A stretch of DNA of 64,000 nucleotides from Mytilus galloprovincialis (GCF_965363235.1 NC_134851.1:36794321-36858320); one strand, 5' to 3'; shown: positions 10,895 through 22,274, counted from the first letter of the stretch. Numbers and translations: made by a program. The notes: generated by a model not told the origin, from the sequence alone.

Positions 10895-11067
10895 GCCGTT
10901 TCAGAATCTAAAGCATTATGGGTAATTTCATTGTTCGTACCCCAAAGTGAATATAACGTTACGTCATTGGTTGAATTTCGATTGTTTAGGATGTTTTAAA
11001 CCAATCACCACGCTTTGGTGTACGCTTTTGAAAATATTACCCAAGATTCATTAGATTCTGAAACGGC
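10895..11067. mobile_element. MITE-like element with GCCGTTTCAGAATCTAA ends
   Basis: The left end GCCGTTTCAGAATCTAA and the right end TTAGATTCTGAAACGGC are perfect 17-bp inverted repeats. Weaker mirror similarity reaches about 55 bp in (GGGTAAT, then ACCCCAAAG against ACACCAAAG). There is no ORF. I recognise it as a common mussel non-autonomous element. Confidence 0.75.
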
Positions 11068-11079
11068 GAATTAACGGAT

Positions 11080-11195
11080 GATGCCATGTCTAAAAAGAAA
11101 ATAAAAAATAGACCAACAACAGTACACATAACACAACATAGAAAACTAAATACTTGGCAAAACGAACCCCAACAAAAAGTGGGTGATTTTGTTAT
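11080..11195 (+). repeat. R2 repeat fragment, copy 2
   Basis: It contains CCATGTCTAAAAAG, ACACAACATAGAAAACTAAA and AACGAACCCC in R2 order. It is truncated and lies directly after the MITE at 10895-11067. Confidence 0.6.
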
Positions 11196-11199
11196 GGCA

Positions 11200-11650
11200 C
11201 ATGTATATTGTTGAATACAGTAGTAGTTAACATTATCTGTTTTGATGTTTTTCTGGACACATGCATCTTGCTTAAAAGGTGTTTTATATAATTAATTTTA
11301 TGTTGGAGTTTGGACATATACATATGATTGGAGGCCATAAGTGTTCAAAATGTATTCTGATGTTTAGTATAAGTCTCCTTGAATTCATGTTCGGGAATTG
11401 TTTTCAAACATGTGATAAAAGTGAAAAATAGCAATGAATTCTAAAAAAAATAAATTATTTCATAACTAAACACTATGAACAAGAATGTGTACTTCCAATA
11501 AACAATTTTCAAATTTTCAAATTTCATAACCAATTGGTCAGTGCCATCAGCCTAAATAATGAAAACCTGATTTTAAAATATGCTTATCCCATATCATTTT
11601 ATTGTCTTATCAAAATTTGTGGAGTACTATTTATTTTAAATAATTTATAA
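11200..11650. other. intergenic, nothing recognised
   Basis: No gene or repeat is apparent. Confidence 0.4.
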
Positions 11651-11654
11651 CCAA

Positions 11655-12560
11655 ACTAGAGGCTCTCAAGAGCCTGTGTCGCTCACCTTGGTCTATGTGC
11701 ATATAAAACAATGGACACAGATAAATTCATGACAAAATTGTGTTTTGGTGATCATGATGTGTTTGTAGATCTTACTTTACTGGACATTCTTCTTGCTACA
11801 ATTATCTCTATCTATAATGAACTTGGCCCAGTAATTACAGTGGAAAATATATTCTAAAAATTTACAAAAATTTATTGAAATTGTTAAAAAATGACTATAA
11901 AGGGCAATAACTCCTTAAGGAATAAACTGACAATTTTGGTCATGTTGACTTATTTGTAGAGCTTACTTTGCTGAACATTATTGCTGTTTACAGTTTATCT
12001 CTATCTATTATAATATTCAAGATAATAACCAAAAACTGCAAAATTTCCTTAAAATTACTAATTCTGGGGCAGCAACCCAACAACAGGTTGTCTGTTTTGT
12101 CTGAAAATTTCAGGGCAGATAGATCTTGACCTAATAGATTATTTTATCCCATGTCAGATTTGCTATAAATACTTTGGTTTTAGAGTTATAAGCCAAAATC
12201 TACATTTTACCCCTATGTTCTATTTTTAGCCATGGCGGCTATCTTGGTTGGTTGGCAGGGTCACGCCACACATTTTTAAAACTAGATACCCAAATGATGG
12301 TTGTGGCCAAGTTTGGTTAAATTTGGCCCAGTACTTTCAGAGGAGAAGATTTTTTTAAAAGAATACTAAAATTTTAGAAAAATGGTTAAAAATGGACTAT
12401 AAAGGGCAATAACTCCTTAATGGGTTAACTGACAATTTTGGTCATGTTGACTTATTTGTAGATCTTACTTTGCTGAACATTATTGCTGTTTACAGTTCAT
12501 CTCTATCTATAATAATATTCAAGATAATAAGCAAAAACTGCAAAATTTCCTTAAAATTTT
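11655..12560 (+). repeat. R6 bivalve interspersed repeat, copy 1
   Basis: It begins AGGCTCTCAAGAGCCTGTGT then CGCTCACCTTGGTC. A segment of about 172 bp occurs twice inside it, at 11886-12058 and 12388-12559 (AAAGGGCAATAACTCCTTAA through CAAAATTTCCTTAAAAT). The opposite-strand copy is at 52805-53620. R6 has no ORF, and its transposon class is not known to me. Confidence 0.7.
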
Positions 12561-12564
12561 TTAC

Positions 12565-13305
12565 CAAGACAATACGCGTTTTAATTTCATAACTTTATAT
12601 TGTTAATTGTATGGTCAAACCTCGTCAATTATTTTTGTTTTTGTAGAGTAGATAGGTCATTCATGCTTCTCTTTATAAACTAAAATTTAGTTTAAGGGAA
12701 AAACCATGTACCATTAGTTCGCTTACAAGCCATTTTAATATCATGAATATCACATTTTGTAAGAAAAAAAAAAACGCAATTACAAAATTCAAATATTAAT
12801 CATCTTAAAAATAAATTAAGATCTTATTTTTGTTGGCCGGAATGTGACAACACGAGGATATGATAGTTACCCATTATTGCATCCTAAAATCATTCAATTA
12901 CACATCAAACTAAACAAATTCATATATGCATCTAAGCAGGAGCTCGAACAATAATAGCCATTGTTTAAAAAAGAAATAACAACACCAAGCCTAATACAGG
13001 CACACTTTTGAAGACATCGATATTAGACATGGTCATACTCTCATGACAATTGTTATATTGATCTAGATGTAATCTGATATTTTATATTACATGATCATTT
13101 ATAAGTATAAATTAGAATATAAATACTTGACAATTATTGGTTAATAGTAGATTATGCAAAAAATAGATACAAAATTGACCTGAAATAGAATTTAAGAATA
13201 TTTAGAAAGAGAATAAGTTACCCTGTCAAAACTAACTGTATGAAACTATTCTTTAGATTTTACAAACACAGGAATATCTAATCATGAACACCCCCCTTCC
13301 TAACT
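12565..13305. other. intergenic upstream of peptide gene 1
   Basis: No repeat or gene is recognised. It is AT-rich and precedes the duplicated block that begins near 13310. Confidence 0.4.
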
Positions 13306-13610
13306 TGTTATATATAGAAGATATGAAATGATAGGAACGAACCTTGTAGCTAGAAATCCAGAATTAGTCAATTCACTTCCTGTGAACGGTTTCTCATTCC
13401 GTTTATGACCACAGTCTATCTATGTATAGGAACCAGATATGCATAACATTGTCACATATATACACGAAATACCATAAAGGTTGTTTACAATCTTGACGTA
13501 GAGGTACAACAGATTGATATTAAGTTAAATCATTGATTAGTCACCAAATGTTCATAGAAAATAATCTACGAGTAAAAGTTACCTATGCCTCAGGATAATA
13601 TGCTATAATA

Positions 13611-13733
13611 CCCGATGTCATTTGGGTTAATTGAGACATCAACTATGCAGTACTGGAGCAAATGACATCCATGTACACGGAAAGCGTGAATCGGAACATG
13701 GTGATGAATAATAAACTTTCGGTGATATATAAA
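13611..13733 (+). promoter_or_regulatory. promoter of peptide gene 1 (conserved block and TATA box)
   Basis: The TATA box TATATAAA is at 13726-13733, about 76 bp before the ATG. A block beginning CCCGATGTCATTTGGGTTAA (13611) and continuing TTGAGACATCAACTA lies 115 bp upstream of TATA. GATGAATAATA lies in between. All three elements recur in the same order before the other three paralogues. Confidence 0.75.
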
Positions 13734-13808
13734 GCCTACCCAAAGATCAATTGACACCAAAATTAAATATCTTCTTCTGTTCAACAAGCCACTAACTATT
13801 TCGCTAAC

Positions 13809-14109
13809 ATGTTGAAAAATTTAACCACTGTCGTTGTTGTGCTGAGTGCTTCACTTATGCTGTCGTCTGCTTTACCATATGGCTTTCCTAACTTCCGATC
13901 ATCCTATCGTGGAGGCTATGGATTTGGTGATATTGGCGGAACTTACAGCAGATTTCCAGGTTTTGGAGGTGCTTATTCAGCTTTTCCAGCATACGGCGGT
14001 ATACAACATCCACACAATACAATAAATTACCACCGTCATGTAACGCCATACTCATATGGAGGTAGAGGATTCCTAAATAACTTTCTTAGTGGGTCAACAT
14101 TACCTTCAA
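13809..14109 (+). CDS. secreted Gly/Tyr/Phe/His-rich peptide 1, exon 1
   Basis: I do not recognise the family. The start at 13809 (AACATG) opens a signal peptide, MLKNLTTVVVVLSASLMLSSA, with likely cleavage after residue 21. The mature chain has no Cys, about 20% Gly and about 20% Tyr plus Phe, one Asp and no Glu, so it is basic. Landmarks are YRGGYGFGDIGGTY (near residues 33-46), the repeat-like PGFGGAYSAFPAYGG, a His cluster HPHNTINYHRH, and PYSYGGRGFLNN. The donor A/GTAAGT follows 14109, so the ORF beyond it is intron read-through. With exon 2 at 14497-14531 the protein has 111 residues. Shell matrix, byssal or cationic host-defence roles fit the composition, but none is shown. Confidence 0.88.
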
Positions 14110-14496
14110 GTAAGTACCTTATAACTTTATAAATGGTATGTCAAGGATTTAAAAAGAATTCAAACCAAACTTGAAAGTTCTTTTCATTTCTTTTAAAAGT
14201 ACAGGAAAATTATGTAGACCGACAATAACAAAGAGGATGCGACATACTGAAGAAGAAAGCTGCATTTATATTTCTGATGGATTGGGTTTATTATATGGAA
14301 AATAGTTTTAAATACCAACACACAAAAAAACACATAAAATTAAAAGGAAACGACAGAAATAAAATTGGACACAATATTTTTATATTATTGATTTATATGC
14401 ACACGCACTGAGATTTTTATTAAGTCATTTATATAATACTCTGATGACTTAAATATTATGGAATATAGTTGTTATTATATTTTTCTTGTTTTTCAG

Positions 14497-14531
14497 TGGC
14501 TCTCGGATTTTTAGTCGGAAAAGCCTTATGA
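14497..14531 (+). CDS. peptide gene 1, exon 2 (35-nt hydrophobic tail)
   Basis: The acceptor CTTGTTTTTCAG precedes 14497. The split codon gives Met, then ALGFLVGKAL and TGA. The 35 bases are identical in gene 2 and nearly so in genes 3 and 4, which is the main evidence that this exon is real. The intron is 387 bp. Confidence 0.85.
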
Positions 14532-14608
14532 AAGATACCAAATACAGTTACTTGATATTGCCAAAGACTAGGAGACGTTTTTGTATACTTATAAACTAGA
14601 AGCTGTAA

Positions 14609-14614
14609 AATAAA
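14609..14614 (+). terminator. polyadenylation signal, peptide gene 1
   Basis: AATAAA lies 78 bases after the stop. It is conserved at the equivalent place in gene 2 (19700-19705). Confidence 0.65.
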
Positions 14615-14624
14615 ATGTCTGTAT

Positions 14625-14760
14625 TGTTCAAACATTGTTCATGTTATTTTCAATATAATTAAATTGTATGCAACTGTCATACAAGTGAAAGGTTCCGCTA
14701 GCTATAGAATCATGTTTAATCAACCGTTTTCTACATTGCAATGATTTTTTTAACGATGAA
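14625..14760 (+). repeat. R4 interspersed repeat, internally deleted
   Basis: R4 is recognised by CAACTGTCATACAAGTGA.AGGTT, GCTAGCTATA, and AATC.ACC.TTTTCTACAT. Compared with the gene 2 counterpart at 19725-20000, the part after TTTTCTACAT is missing here. Confidence 0.6.
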
Positions 14761-15289
14761 GACTTCTTTTTTTATTATTCCACTGTAAACGAAAGAGATG
14801 TCACAACGTAAAAACCTAGAAACATGAAATAAACGACCAAGCAAAAAAGCCATAAGAAAACAGAGTAATACGAAGTAATTGAATAAGTCGAACATAAGAA
14901 GAAAATGATAAAAAAAAACTCAGATTGATTACGCGTAGCTAGCAAACTTACAATTTGTGTTTTATCTCAATAGAATAATGATTTGTTTATGTTTACGATT
15001 CCGATGTTAGAAATTACCGATTTGTCTTCAGATTAATAGCAATCTCAGCTTTGTCCAATCTGCATGTAGAAATCAACACATAGTAAAAGGTTAAATAAAA
15101 AAATCAGAGGATACCGAACGAACAACTCTCCCTTAAAGACCAAATGACGCAAACGTTGACAACTTAAGGTCCCCGTTTTATCCAACTTTAATTGATGCCT
15201 CGTTTGTTAATACGAAACTGACAGATTGAAATTATCAATGTGTCCTGAGGCTACTAATCTCAGATGTCTAAGCACAAGGTACAAATTGA

Positions 15290-15900
15290 TCAACTAGCAC
15301 AAATTAAAAGGTTGAATATAAAAATAAGAGTTGTGGTAGCACAGCTCCCCAACAACAACGAAATGACGAAGAGGTTAACAACAACAATTATCTAAGTCCT
15401 AATTCCCTACCCCATAGCAAACTATAAAGGACCCCAAAATGGCAAAAATAAAACAACTGAAACGACAACAAACCACATCTACTGGGTTACAGGTTCTTGA
15501 CTTGGGAGAGACACATACCAACATAGACGGTGTTGTGGCTTCCAGTCGCTCCCTTGGTTTGGGACAATGGTGTAACAGTACAATATAAAAACAAAATTTC
15601 AAAATCAGATGAACGGGGTCAACTCATCAGATCGTTACGAAACACAGAAACGGATGGCGTTAAACATGTTTATGGGTACCAACGGACCTCCCCTGATCTT
15701 GGACAATGGTGTAACAGTATCAAATACAGATGAAAGGTTTAAACTCGTCAGGTCGATAAAAAAAGACAAAAACACTAGCGACACAAAGAACTGATTCGAG
15801 AGTTCTTGTTCCGAAACTTTGTTCAAAGTTAATTACAATGAGAAAAATCATGTATCTAAGACTAAAATATCAATCAACACGTATCAAATGTATTTAGTGT
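15290..15900 (+). repeat. R3 interspersed repeat, copy 1
   Basis: R3 is a composite mussel repeat marked by ATTGCCAATGAGACAACTC, ACAGGCTCCTGACTTGGGAC, AATGGTGTAACAGTA and TCATCAGAT. This copy and 20530-21130 sit at the same place in the duplicated block, so the insertion predates that duplication. The overlapping small ORFs at 15399-15826 are repeat translations. Confidence 0.65.
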
Positions 15901-16335
15901 TAATTACAATTAGAGAAAAATGACTTATTTTTCAATTGATTATGTCCCTTTACATACAAAAACATGTTTGCAGTCACCCAACCTCATCCCCTATACATAG
16001 TTATCGACAGAGGGTAGAATTGTGATTGTTTATATATAGTAGTATTTTAATCATATCTAGTTGGGTTAAAATGATTTGATAACAATATTCAATATTCAAA
16101 TTTAAACAGAAGAATACAATATTTAAAGATTTAACTACATTATAAGACTGGTAACATTTTAAAATACGTTACGTTTAAAAGATTACCAGAATCGTATCTA
16201 AATTTACGAAATCGGTAAAAAAAACACCACGAAAATTAGAATATGTAAATTTCGTTTGTAAGAATTTTTTTTTACAGGTACAGCCAAACTTCCAAACCAA
16301 ATCTATGTATCTATGATAGATTTAGTAAAGGTTTT
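15900..16335 (+). other. duplicated intergenic spacer
   Basis: It matches 21130-21560 in order, with shared TTTGCAGTCACCCAACC..CATCCCCTATACATA and ATTTAAAGATTTAACTACAT. In the second copy the CATCCCCTATACATA segment is tandemly repeated. No gene is seen. Confidence 0.6.
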
Positions 16336-16339
16336 ACGT

Positions 16340-16800
16340 AATTAGTGCCATCCAAATCCTTGACATATGAGTTTATCATTATTAAAATTGAGAATGGAAA
16401 TGACGAATTTGTCAAACAGAAAACAGCCGTAGGTCACCAATTGGTTTTAACCCAGCTAGAAAATCCAGCTCCCGGAGGCGTGCTTCAGCTAGCACTAAAC
16501 AGAATGTGTATGTTCAATCAAATTGGACGTCGGGCCAAACTAAAAAAAATAATCTACAGGACTAAAAATACCAGAGGTTCCTGACTTGGGACAGACACAA
16601 ACAATGTTGTACAGTTAACCGTGTTTTGTGAGATCTGTGTATAATTAACAAACATACTGCGATACGCACAGTCACACTCAGATTTGAAAAAAATCCGAGT
16701 GCGATTTCAGAGTAGTTGAAAAAAGAGACAATGATTCATAAATTAACAAGTGACGTCTAGCAGTTACTGTCGTGCCAGCTCCAGGCCCCAATTAAACTGA
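16340..16800 (+). repeat. R5 interspersed repeat, copy 1
   Basis: R5 is recognised by AATGGAAATG.C.AATGTGTC, AGCAGAAAACAGCC, CACCAATTGG, CCAGAGGTTCCTGACTTGGG and AAATCCGAGTGCGATTTCAG in order. The second copy is 21590-22090. An opposite-strand fragment begins at 63880. The ORF at 16345-16584 is repeat translation. Confidence 0.65.
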
Positions 16801-16834
16801 TTGAATGCATGTATTACATCTTTGAAATAAAAAA

Positions 16835-17065
16835 ATCCTGGTTTTATAGCTAGCTAAACCTCTCATTTGTGTGACAGTCGTATCAAATTCCAAAAATTAT
16901 TGACAACATACGGTGAACAGAAAAAACACACATAATAGGTACAAATGTCACAAAAAGGGTACGGAAGTCAAATTCTGAACTCCGTAGAAAATTCAAAATG
17001 AAAGTCTCTAATCAAATGCCGAAATCAAAACCTCAAACACATCAAAAGAATGGATAACAACTGCT
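16835..17065 (-). repeat. R4 repeat, reverse copy
   Basis: Reverse complement of R4: TTTTATAGCTAGCTAAACCT, CTCATTTGTGTGACAGTCG, AATAGGTACAAATGTCAC, AAAGTC.CTAATCAAATG and CACATCAAA.GAATGG. It is a close relative of 23640-23835. Confidence 0.65.
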
Positions 17066-17094
17066 ATATTCCTGACTTAGTACAGGCATTTTAT

Positions 17095-17250
17095 TATGTA
17101 GAAATTGTTTAAAAAAACCTGGTTTTCAAGCTAGCTAAACCTCTCACTTGTATGACAATCCCATCTAATTCCATTATATTGACAACGATGTGTGAACAAA
17201 ACAAACAGATATAATAGGTTAACATGTCCAAAATAGGGGCACAACATTCA
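17095..17250 (-). repeat. R4 repeat, second reverse copy
   Basis: A partial R4 copy follows the previous one directly. It has GCTAGCTAAACCTCTCACTT, TATGACAATC and ATATAATAGGT. Confidence 0.6.
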
Positions 17251-17459
17251 ACATTGTGTTAAAATCTTATTCAGTATAAACAAAAATGTAAGAAAGCAGC
17301 ACAAATTCAGTAGAAGCAATTAATATTCATAAAGACAAAAGAACACTATAACACGTTACTAAGATGACAAACAACGCCATTACTCAGAATCCATACCTCA
17401 AGTCGATCGTGTATTTTTGTGAAGTTAATACGGTATATTCGCAAGAAGGTCTTGGTACA

Positions 17460-18480
17460 TTAAGATGATCTTATTTAGATTGCAGACCTTCCGTTTTGAA
17501 TTTCCTCTGAGCTCAGAATTTTTTGTCATTTTACTTTTTACCCTATACCATTTTACAAACATTCATCTTTTTTATGAAAAAAAATGTTTAATATTACAAA
17601 TTATCCATCCCACAAAAAAAAAAAACGACAACCCCCAGCATATCACAGGTAAACTTCAGAAACAATAACATTGCAAAATTTGACATTTTTCAAATCGTTT
17701 CAACTAAGAACTAAGATAAAAGTTGCCTGAGGTAGGGGTAAATTAATTACGAAGAAATGTATATTAATAACAAAATATAAATCGGCGGTTAATGGTTACA
17801 AACGATAAGGAGGTCTTTCATTTTTGTTAATGTGCTTTTTTTATATGCCTATTTGAGGTTCTTTGTTTTTTGTCTTTGTATTTGTTTGTTTTATGGTAAT
17901 TAAGATTAAGATAGTTGACTGCTGCACCTCAATTTTTGACATTTTTACCTATTAAGTATGTTTCGTTTGTTCACACATCGTTGTCAATATACTATAATTT
18001 CATGGCGACTGTCAAACAAATGAGAGGTTTAGCTAGCTATATTAAACCTGGTTCAATCCACCATATTTTAAGACAATGTCTGTAAAAATCACCACTATGA
18101 CAGTTGTAATAGATTTGTTTGATCTGTTTAAGATTGTGATTTTGCCATTTGATTAGAAACTCTCTGTTTTTAATTTTCCTTGCAGTTCGGTATTTTTGTT
18201 ATTTTACTTTATATGTATATGTGCACTATTGTAATGCTAAAAGATTGGCATATTTAATATTATAAATATATATATCATGAAAACTCAATGCCGTGTTAAT
18301 AGTTGAATATATGAAATGAAAATAACGAATCTGGGCGACGGAAAACCACGATTAGTCAATTCATTTCCCATAATTTGTCCATATTCTGTATATGACCACA
18401 GTCATAACATGTATTGGAACTATATATACATGACACTGTCACACATATGCACAAAATACCCTAAAGCGTGAGTACATTCA
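17460..18480 (+). repeat. duplication block B, copy 1 (upstream of peptide gene 2)
   Basis: It matches 25090-26100 in order: TGCAGAC.TTCCGTTTTGAAT, ATCGGCGGTTAATGGTTACA, ATTAAGATTAAGATAGTTGA, an embedded R4 (17940-18235) and AACGAATCTGGGCGACGGAA. The similarity runs on through the promoter and exon 1 of genes 2 and 3, so gene 3 and its upstream kilobase derive from the same ancestor as gene 2. Confidence 0.8.
17940..18235 (+). repeat. R4 repeat inside block B
   Basis: It has GACTGTCAAACAAATGAGAG, GTTTAGCTAGCTAT, AATCCACCAT, GATTTTGCCATTTGATTAG and TTTGTTATTTTAC in R4 order. The counterpart is 25570-25830. Confidence 0.65.
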
Positions 18481-18697
18481 TAATGTAGACAAAGGACGCA
18501 TTAGTATTTTCTCGTTTGAATTTGTATTATTTAATTCTTCATAATAGTCAAACTTATAGTAAATCCTTATACTTCATTATCACCTGTTTAGATTCAGTAA
18601 TTCTTTAATTAATGTACATATTCGTCAATTGAAAAACATAAGAGTTACATATATATCAGAAATTATTACGTTTGCCTCAAGCTATACTGCTGTCATA

Positions 18698-18820
18698 CCC
18701 GATGTCATTTGGGCTAATTGAGACATCAACTATCCAGTACTGTGTTAAATGACGTCCATGTAAACGGTAACGCAATCGGAAACATAGTGATGAATAATAT
18801 ACATTTAGATGATATATAAA
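18698..18820 (+). promoter_or_regulatory. promoter of peptide gene 2
   Basis: CCCGATGTCATTTGGGCTAA starts at 18698 and TATATAAA is at 18813-18820, 115 bp apart as in gene 1. GATGAATAATATA lies between them. The antisense ORF at 18677-18874 reflects this conservation and is not a gene. Confidence 0.75.
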
Positions 18821-18895
18821 GCCTACCCAAACATCAATTGACATCAAAGTTAAATATCTTCTCCTGTTTAACAAACCTCTGAAATTTAAGCTAAT

Positions 18896-19196
18896 ATGTC
18901 TACAAATTTCATATATGTCTTGGTTGTTTTGAGCGCTTCACTCATGATATCGTCTGCTTTACCGCATGGCTTTCCTAACTTCCGACCATCCTATCGTGGC
19001 GGCTATGGATTTGGTGATATTGGCGGCACCTACAACAGGTTTCCAGGTTTTGGAGGTGCTTATTCAGCTTTTCCGGCGTACAGCGGAATACACCAACCAC
19101 ACAATACAGTAAATTACCACCGTCATGTGACACCGTACTCATACGGAGGTAGAGGTTTCCTGAATAACTTCTTCAGTGGGTCAACATTACCTTCGA
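18896..19196 (+). CDS. secreted Gly/Tyr/Phe/His-rich peptide 2, exon 1
   Basis: The paralogue of gene 1 has the signal peptide MSTNFIYVLVVLSASLMISS followed by A, and the mature chain begins LPHGFPNFRPSYRGGYGFGD. Differences from gene 1 include a Ser in the AYSGI segment, HQPHNTVNYHRH in the His cluster and NNFFSGS near the junction. It is cysteine-free and basic. The A/GTAAGT donor follows 19196. With exon 2 (19583-19617) it encodes 111 residues. The start has A at -3, and the signal peptide supports it. The family and function are not recognised. Confidence 0.88.
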
Positions 19197-19582
19197 GTAA
19201 GTAACTTACAGTTTATAAATGGTATGTCAAGGATTAAAGATTTCATACCAAACCTTAAAAGTTTTTTTCATTCCGTTTAAAAGTTCTGGAAAAATATGTT
19301 GGCCGACAATGAAAAAAAGGTTGCGGCATACTGAAGAAGAAAAACCATTTATATTTCTGATTGATATTTGTTTATCGAATGGAGAATAGTTTTAAAATAC
19401 CAACACAGAAAAAACACATGAAATTGAAAGGAAACGACAGAAATAAAATTGGACACAATATTTTTAATTACCGATTTCCATACACACGCACTGAGATTTT
19501 TAATAAAGGTATTTATAGAATATACTTTGATGTCTTTAAGTTTCTGGAATATAAATATTAATATATTTTTCTTCTTTTTCAG

Positions 19583-19617
19583 TGGCTCTCGGATTTTTAG
19601 TCGGAAAAGCCTTATGA
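19583..19617 (+). CDS. peptide gene 2, exon 2 (hydrophobic tail)
   Basis: The acceptor TCTTTTTCAG precedes 19583. The exon encodes the rest of the split Met codon, then ALGFLVGKAL and TGA. It is identical over 35 bases to gene 1. The polyadenylation signal AATAAA is at 19700-19705. Confidence 0.85.
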
Positions 19618-19699
19618 AAGAAACCAAAGACAGTTACTTTATGTTGCCAAAGACTATACTAGGAGACGTGTTTGTATATTCATAAACTAGAATTTGTAA

Positions 19700-19705
19700 A
19701 ATAAA
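19700..19705 (+). terminator. polyadenylation signal, peptide gene 2
   Basis: AATAAA lies 83 bases after the stop, in the same context as in gene 1. Confidence 0.65.
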
Positions 19706-19724
19706 ATGTCTGTTTTGTTGACAC

Positions 19725-20000
19725 ATTGTTCATGTTATTTCAATATAATTGAATTTTATGCAACTGTCATACAAGTGAGAGGTTCCGCTAGCTATAGAAC
19801 CATGTGTAATCAACCGTTTTCTACATAAGGAAATTACTGTACCAAGCTAGGAATAGGACAATTGTTTCCATTTGTTTGATGTATTTGAGCTATTAATTTT
19901 GGCCATTTGATCAGGGACTTTCCGTTTTTAATTTTCCTTGAAGTTCGGTATATCTGTTATTTTTCTTTTTACATTACAATATTGCAATGATTTTTTTTTA
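19725..20000 (+). repeat. R4 repeat directly after peptide gene 2
   Basis: A fuller R4 copy: GCAACTGTCATACAAGTGAG, GCTAGCTATAGAACCA, AATCAACCGTTTTCTACAT, CAAGCTAGGAATA and GACTTTCCGTTTTTAATTTT. The equivalent site of gene 1 carries the internally deleted version. Confidence 0.65.
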
Positions 20001-20529
20001 ACGATGGAGACTTCTTTTTTACTATTTCAATAACCAAGATTGTAAAAGAAAAAGTGGTCAGAACGTAAAAAACTAGAAACATAAAATAAACGACCAAGCC
20101 AAAAAAGCCATAAGAAAACAAAGTAATACAAAGTGTTTGAATAAGTCGAACATAAGAAGAAAAATATCACAAAAATACCCCAACAGATTGCATGAATCTA
20201 CCAAACTTAAAGTTTGTGTTCAATCTTATTAATCTTATGATTTGTCTATGTATAGGATACTGTTAGAAATTACCGATTTGTCCTCAGATTAATAGTAATC
20301 TCAGCTTTGTTCAAGCTGCATGTAGCAATTAACGCATAGTAAAAGGTTAAAATCAGAGTATACCGAATGAACAACTCTTTCTTAAAGACAACTTTAGGTT
20401 CCTGTTTTTTCCTACATTAATTGATGCCTCGTTTGTTTATACGAAACTGACAGATTTTGAAATGATCAATTTGTCCTCAAGCTACTAATCTCAGATGGCT
20501 AAGCACCAGGTACAAATTGATCAATTAAC

Positions 20530-21130
20530 ACAAATTAACAGGTTAAATATAAAAATAAGAGTTGTTGTATGATTGCTAATGAGACAGCATTCCAACAAGG
20601 ATGACATGACGTAAAAGTTACCAATAATAGTTATGTAAGCCATTAGACAATTAGCAAACCCATACCCAATAGCAAGCCATAAAAGCCCCTTTAATGAGAA
20701 ATATAAAACAATTCAAACGACAACTATCGACATCCACTGAATTACAGGCTCTGACGGTGTTATACATGTATGTGGCTACCAGTCGCTCCCTCGGCTTGGG
20801 AAAATGGTATAACAGTACAATATAAAAACAAAATGTCAAAATCAAGTGAAAGGGTTCAACTAATCAGATCGTTACAAAACACAAAAAAACTGATGGCGTT
20901 AAACATGTTTGTGGGTAGCAACGGATCTTGGACAATGGTGTAACAGTATAAAATACAGATGAAAGATTTAACCTCGTCAGGTCGATAAAAAAAAACAAAA
21001 CACAAGCGACACAAAGAACTGATCCGAGAGTTCTTGTTCTGAAACTTTGTTCAAAGCCAATTACAATTAGAAAAAGCATGTACATGTATCTATGACTAAA
21101 ATATCAATCTATACGTAACACATGTATTTA
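20530..21130 (+). repeat. R3 repeat, copy 2
   Basis: Counterpart of 15290-15900. It retains GATTGCTAATGAGACAGCAT, TTACAGGCTCTGACGG and ATGGTGTAACAGTAT. Small ORFs on either strand are repeat translations. Confidence 0.65.
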
Positions 21131-21589
21131 GTGTAAAGACGTCATTTAAAGTTAGAAAAAAATGACTTATTTTAAATTTATTATGTCCCTATACATGCGA
21201 AAACATGTTTGCAGTCACCCAACCCCATCCCCTATACATACGAAAACATGTTTGCAGTCATTTAACCCCATCCCCTATACATACGAAAACATAGTTATCA
21301 ACAGAGGGTAGAATTGTGATTATACCGAAGAATATAATATTTAAAGATTTAACTACATTATAAGACTGGGAACATTTTATAATACGTTTAATTAAAATTA
21401 CGATAAGATTACCAGAATCGTATCTAAATTTACTATATCGGTAAAAATCACCACGAAAATTAGAATATGCAATTTCGTTTGTAAGAAGTTGTTTTTACAG
21501 GTACAGCCAAACTTCCAAAGCAAATCTTTGTATCTATGATAGAATTAAGTCAAGGTTTTACGTAATTAGCGCTAACCAAATCCTTGACA

Positions 21590-22090
21590 TATGAGTTTAT
21601 CATTAATACAATTGAGGATGGAAATGGCAAATGTGTCAAAGAGACAATTATCTAACCAAATAGCAGAAAACAGCCGAAGGCCACCAATTGGCTTTCAACC
21701 CAGCGAGAAAATCCAGTTCCCGAAGGCGTTCTTCAGCAACTTAAAACTATGTGTATAAGTTCAATGAAATTGGACGTCGCGCCAAACTAAAAAAACATAT
21801 AAATGAACTAAAATAATGAAAAAATATATACAGGACTTACAAAGACCAGAGGTTCCTGACTTGGGACAGACACAAACAATGTGGCTCAGTTTACCATGTT
21901 TTTATGAGATATGAGTATAATTAACAAACATACTGCAATACGCACAATCAAATTCAGATTTGAAAAAAAAATCCGAGTGCGATTTCAGTTTAGTTAAAAG
22001 AAAAAGATCAATGATACACAAATTAACAAGTAACTGTCGTGCCAGCTCCAGGCCCCAATTAAACTGGTTGAATGCATATATTACATCATT
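21590..22090 (+). repeat. R5 repeat, copy 2
   Basis: Counterpart of 16340-16800. It has the AATGTGTCAAAGAGACAA, AGCAGAAAACAGCCGAAGG and CCAGAGGTTCCTGACTTGGG landmarks. Confidence 0.65.
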
Positions 22091-22274
22091 GAAACCAAAC
22101 TTCACTACATACTAATGCATAATGAGCGAGTTTTGATACATAAATACAATAAGATGGCACCAAAAACAATTCCGTCTAAAAAAGTAAAGTTTAAACCAGG
22201 GACCGGAATATCTCCCTTAATAACGTAAATCCTTGTGTACAGTTTCCCGTTCAAAACTGAAGTATCTCAATGCC

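Larger units (their letters stand above)
13310..16800 (+). repeat. segmental duplication block A, copy 1 (carries peptide gene 1)
   Basis: This block matches 18300-22090 in order. Shared parts include the upstream TTAGTCAATTCA..TTCC and TATGACCACAGTC segments, promoter, both exons, intron, polyadenylation region, the TTAGAAATTACCGATTTGTC segment (15009 and 20268), the R3 repeat and the R5 repeat. Small insertions and deletions differ. For example, about 170 bp of R4 present in copy 2 is missing after 14735. Confidence 0.8.
18300..22090 (+). repeat. segmental duplication block A, copy 2 (carries peptide gene 2)
   Basis: Collinear partner of 13310-16800, including exon and intron sequence, the R3 copy and the R5 copy at matching positions. 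The intron lengths (386 and 387 bp) are almost equal. Confidence 0.8.

Noticed and set aside
13590-13787. Antisense ORF conserved between gene 1 and gene 2 (MLNRRRYL...)
   Set aside because: It overlaps the conserved promoter block. The conservation is explained by regulation and recent duplication, and the equivalent frame is disturbed in genes 3 and 4.
14110-14132. Extension of peptide 1 to KYLITL, and similar extensions in genes 2 and 4
   Set aside because: A consensus GTAAGT donor lies at the same codon in all copies, and the extensions differ while exon 2 is conserved.
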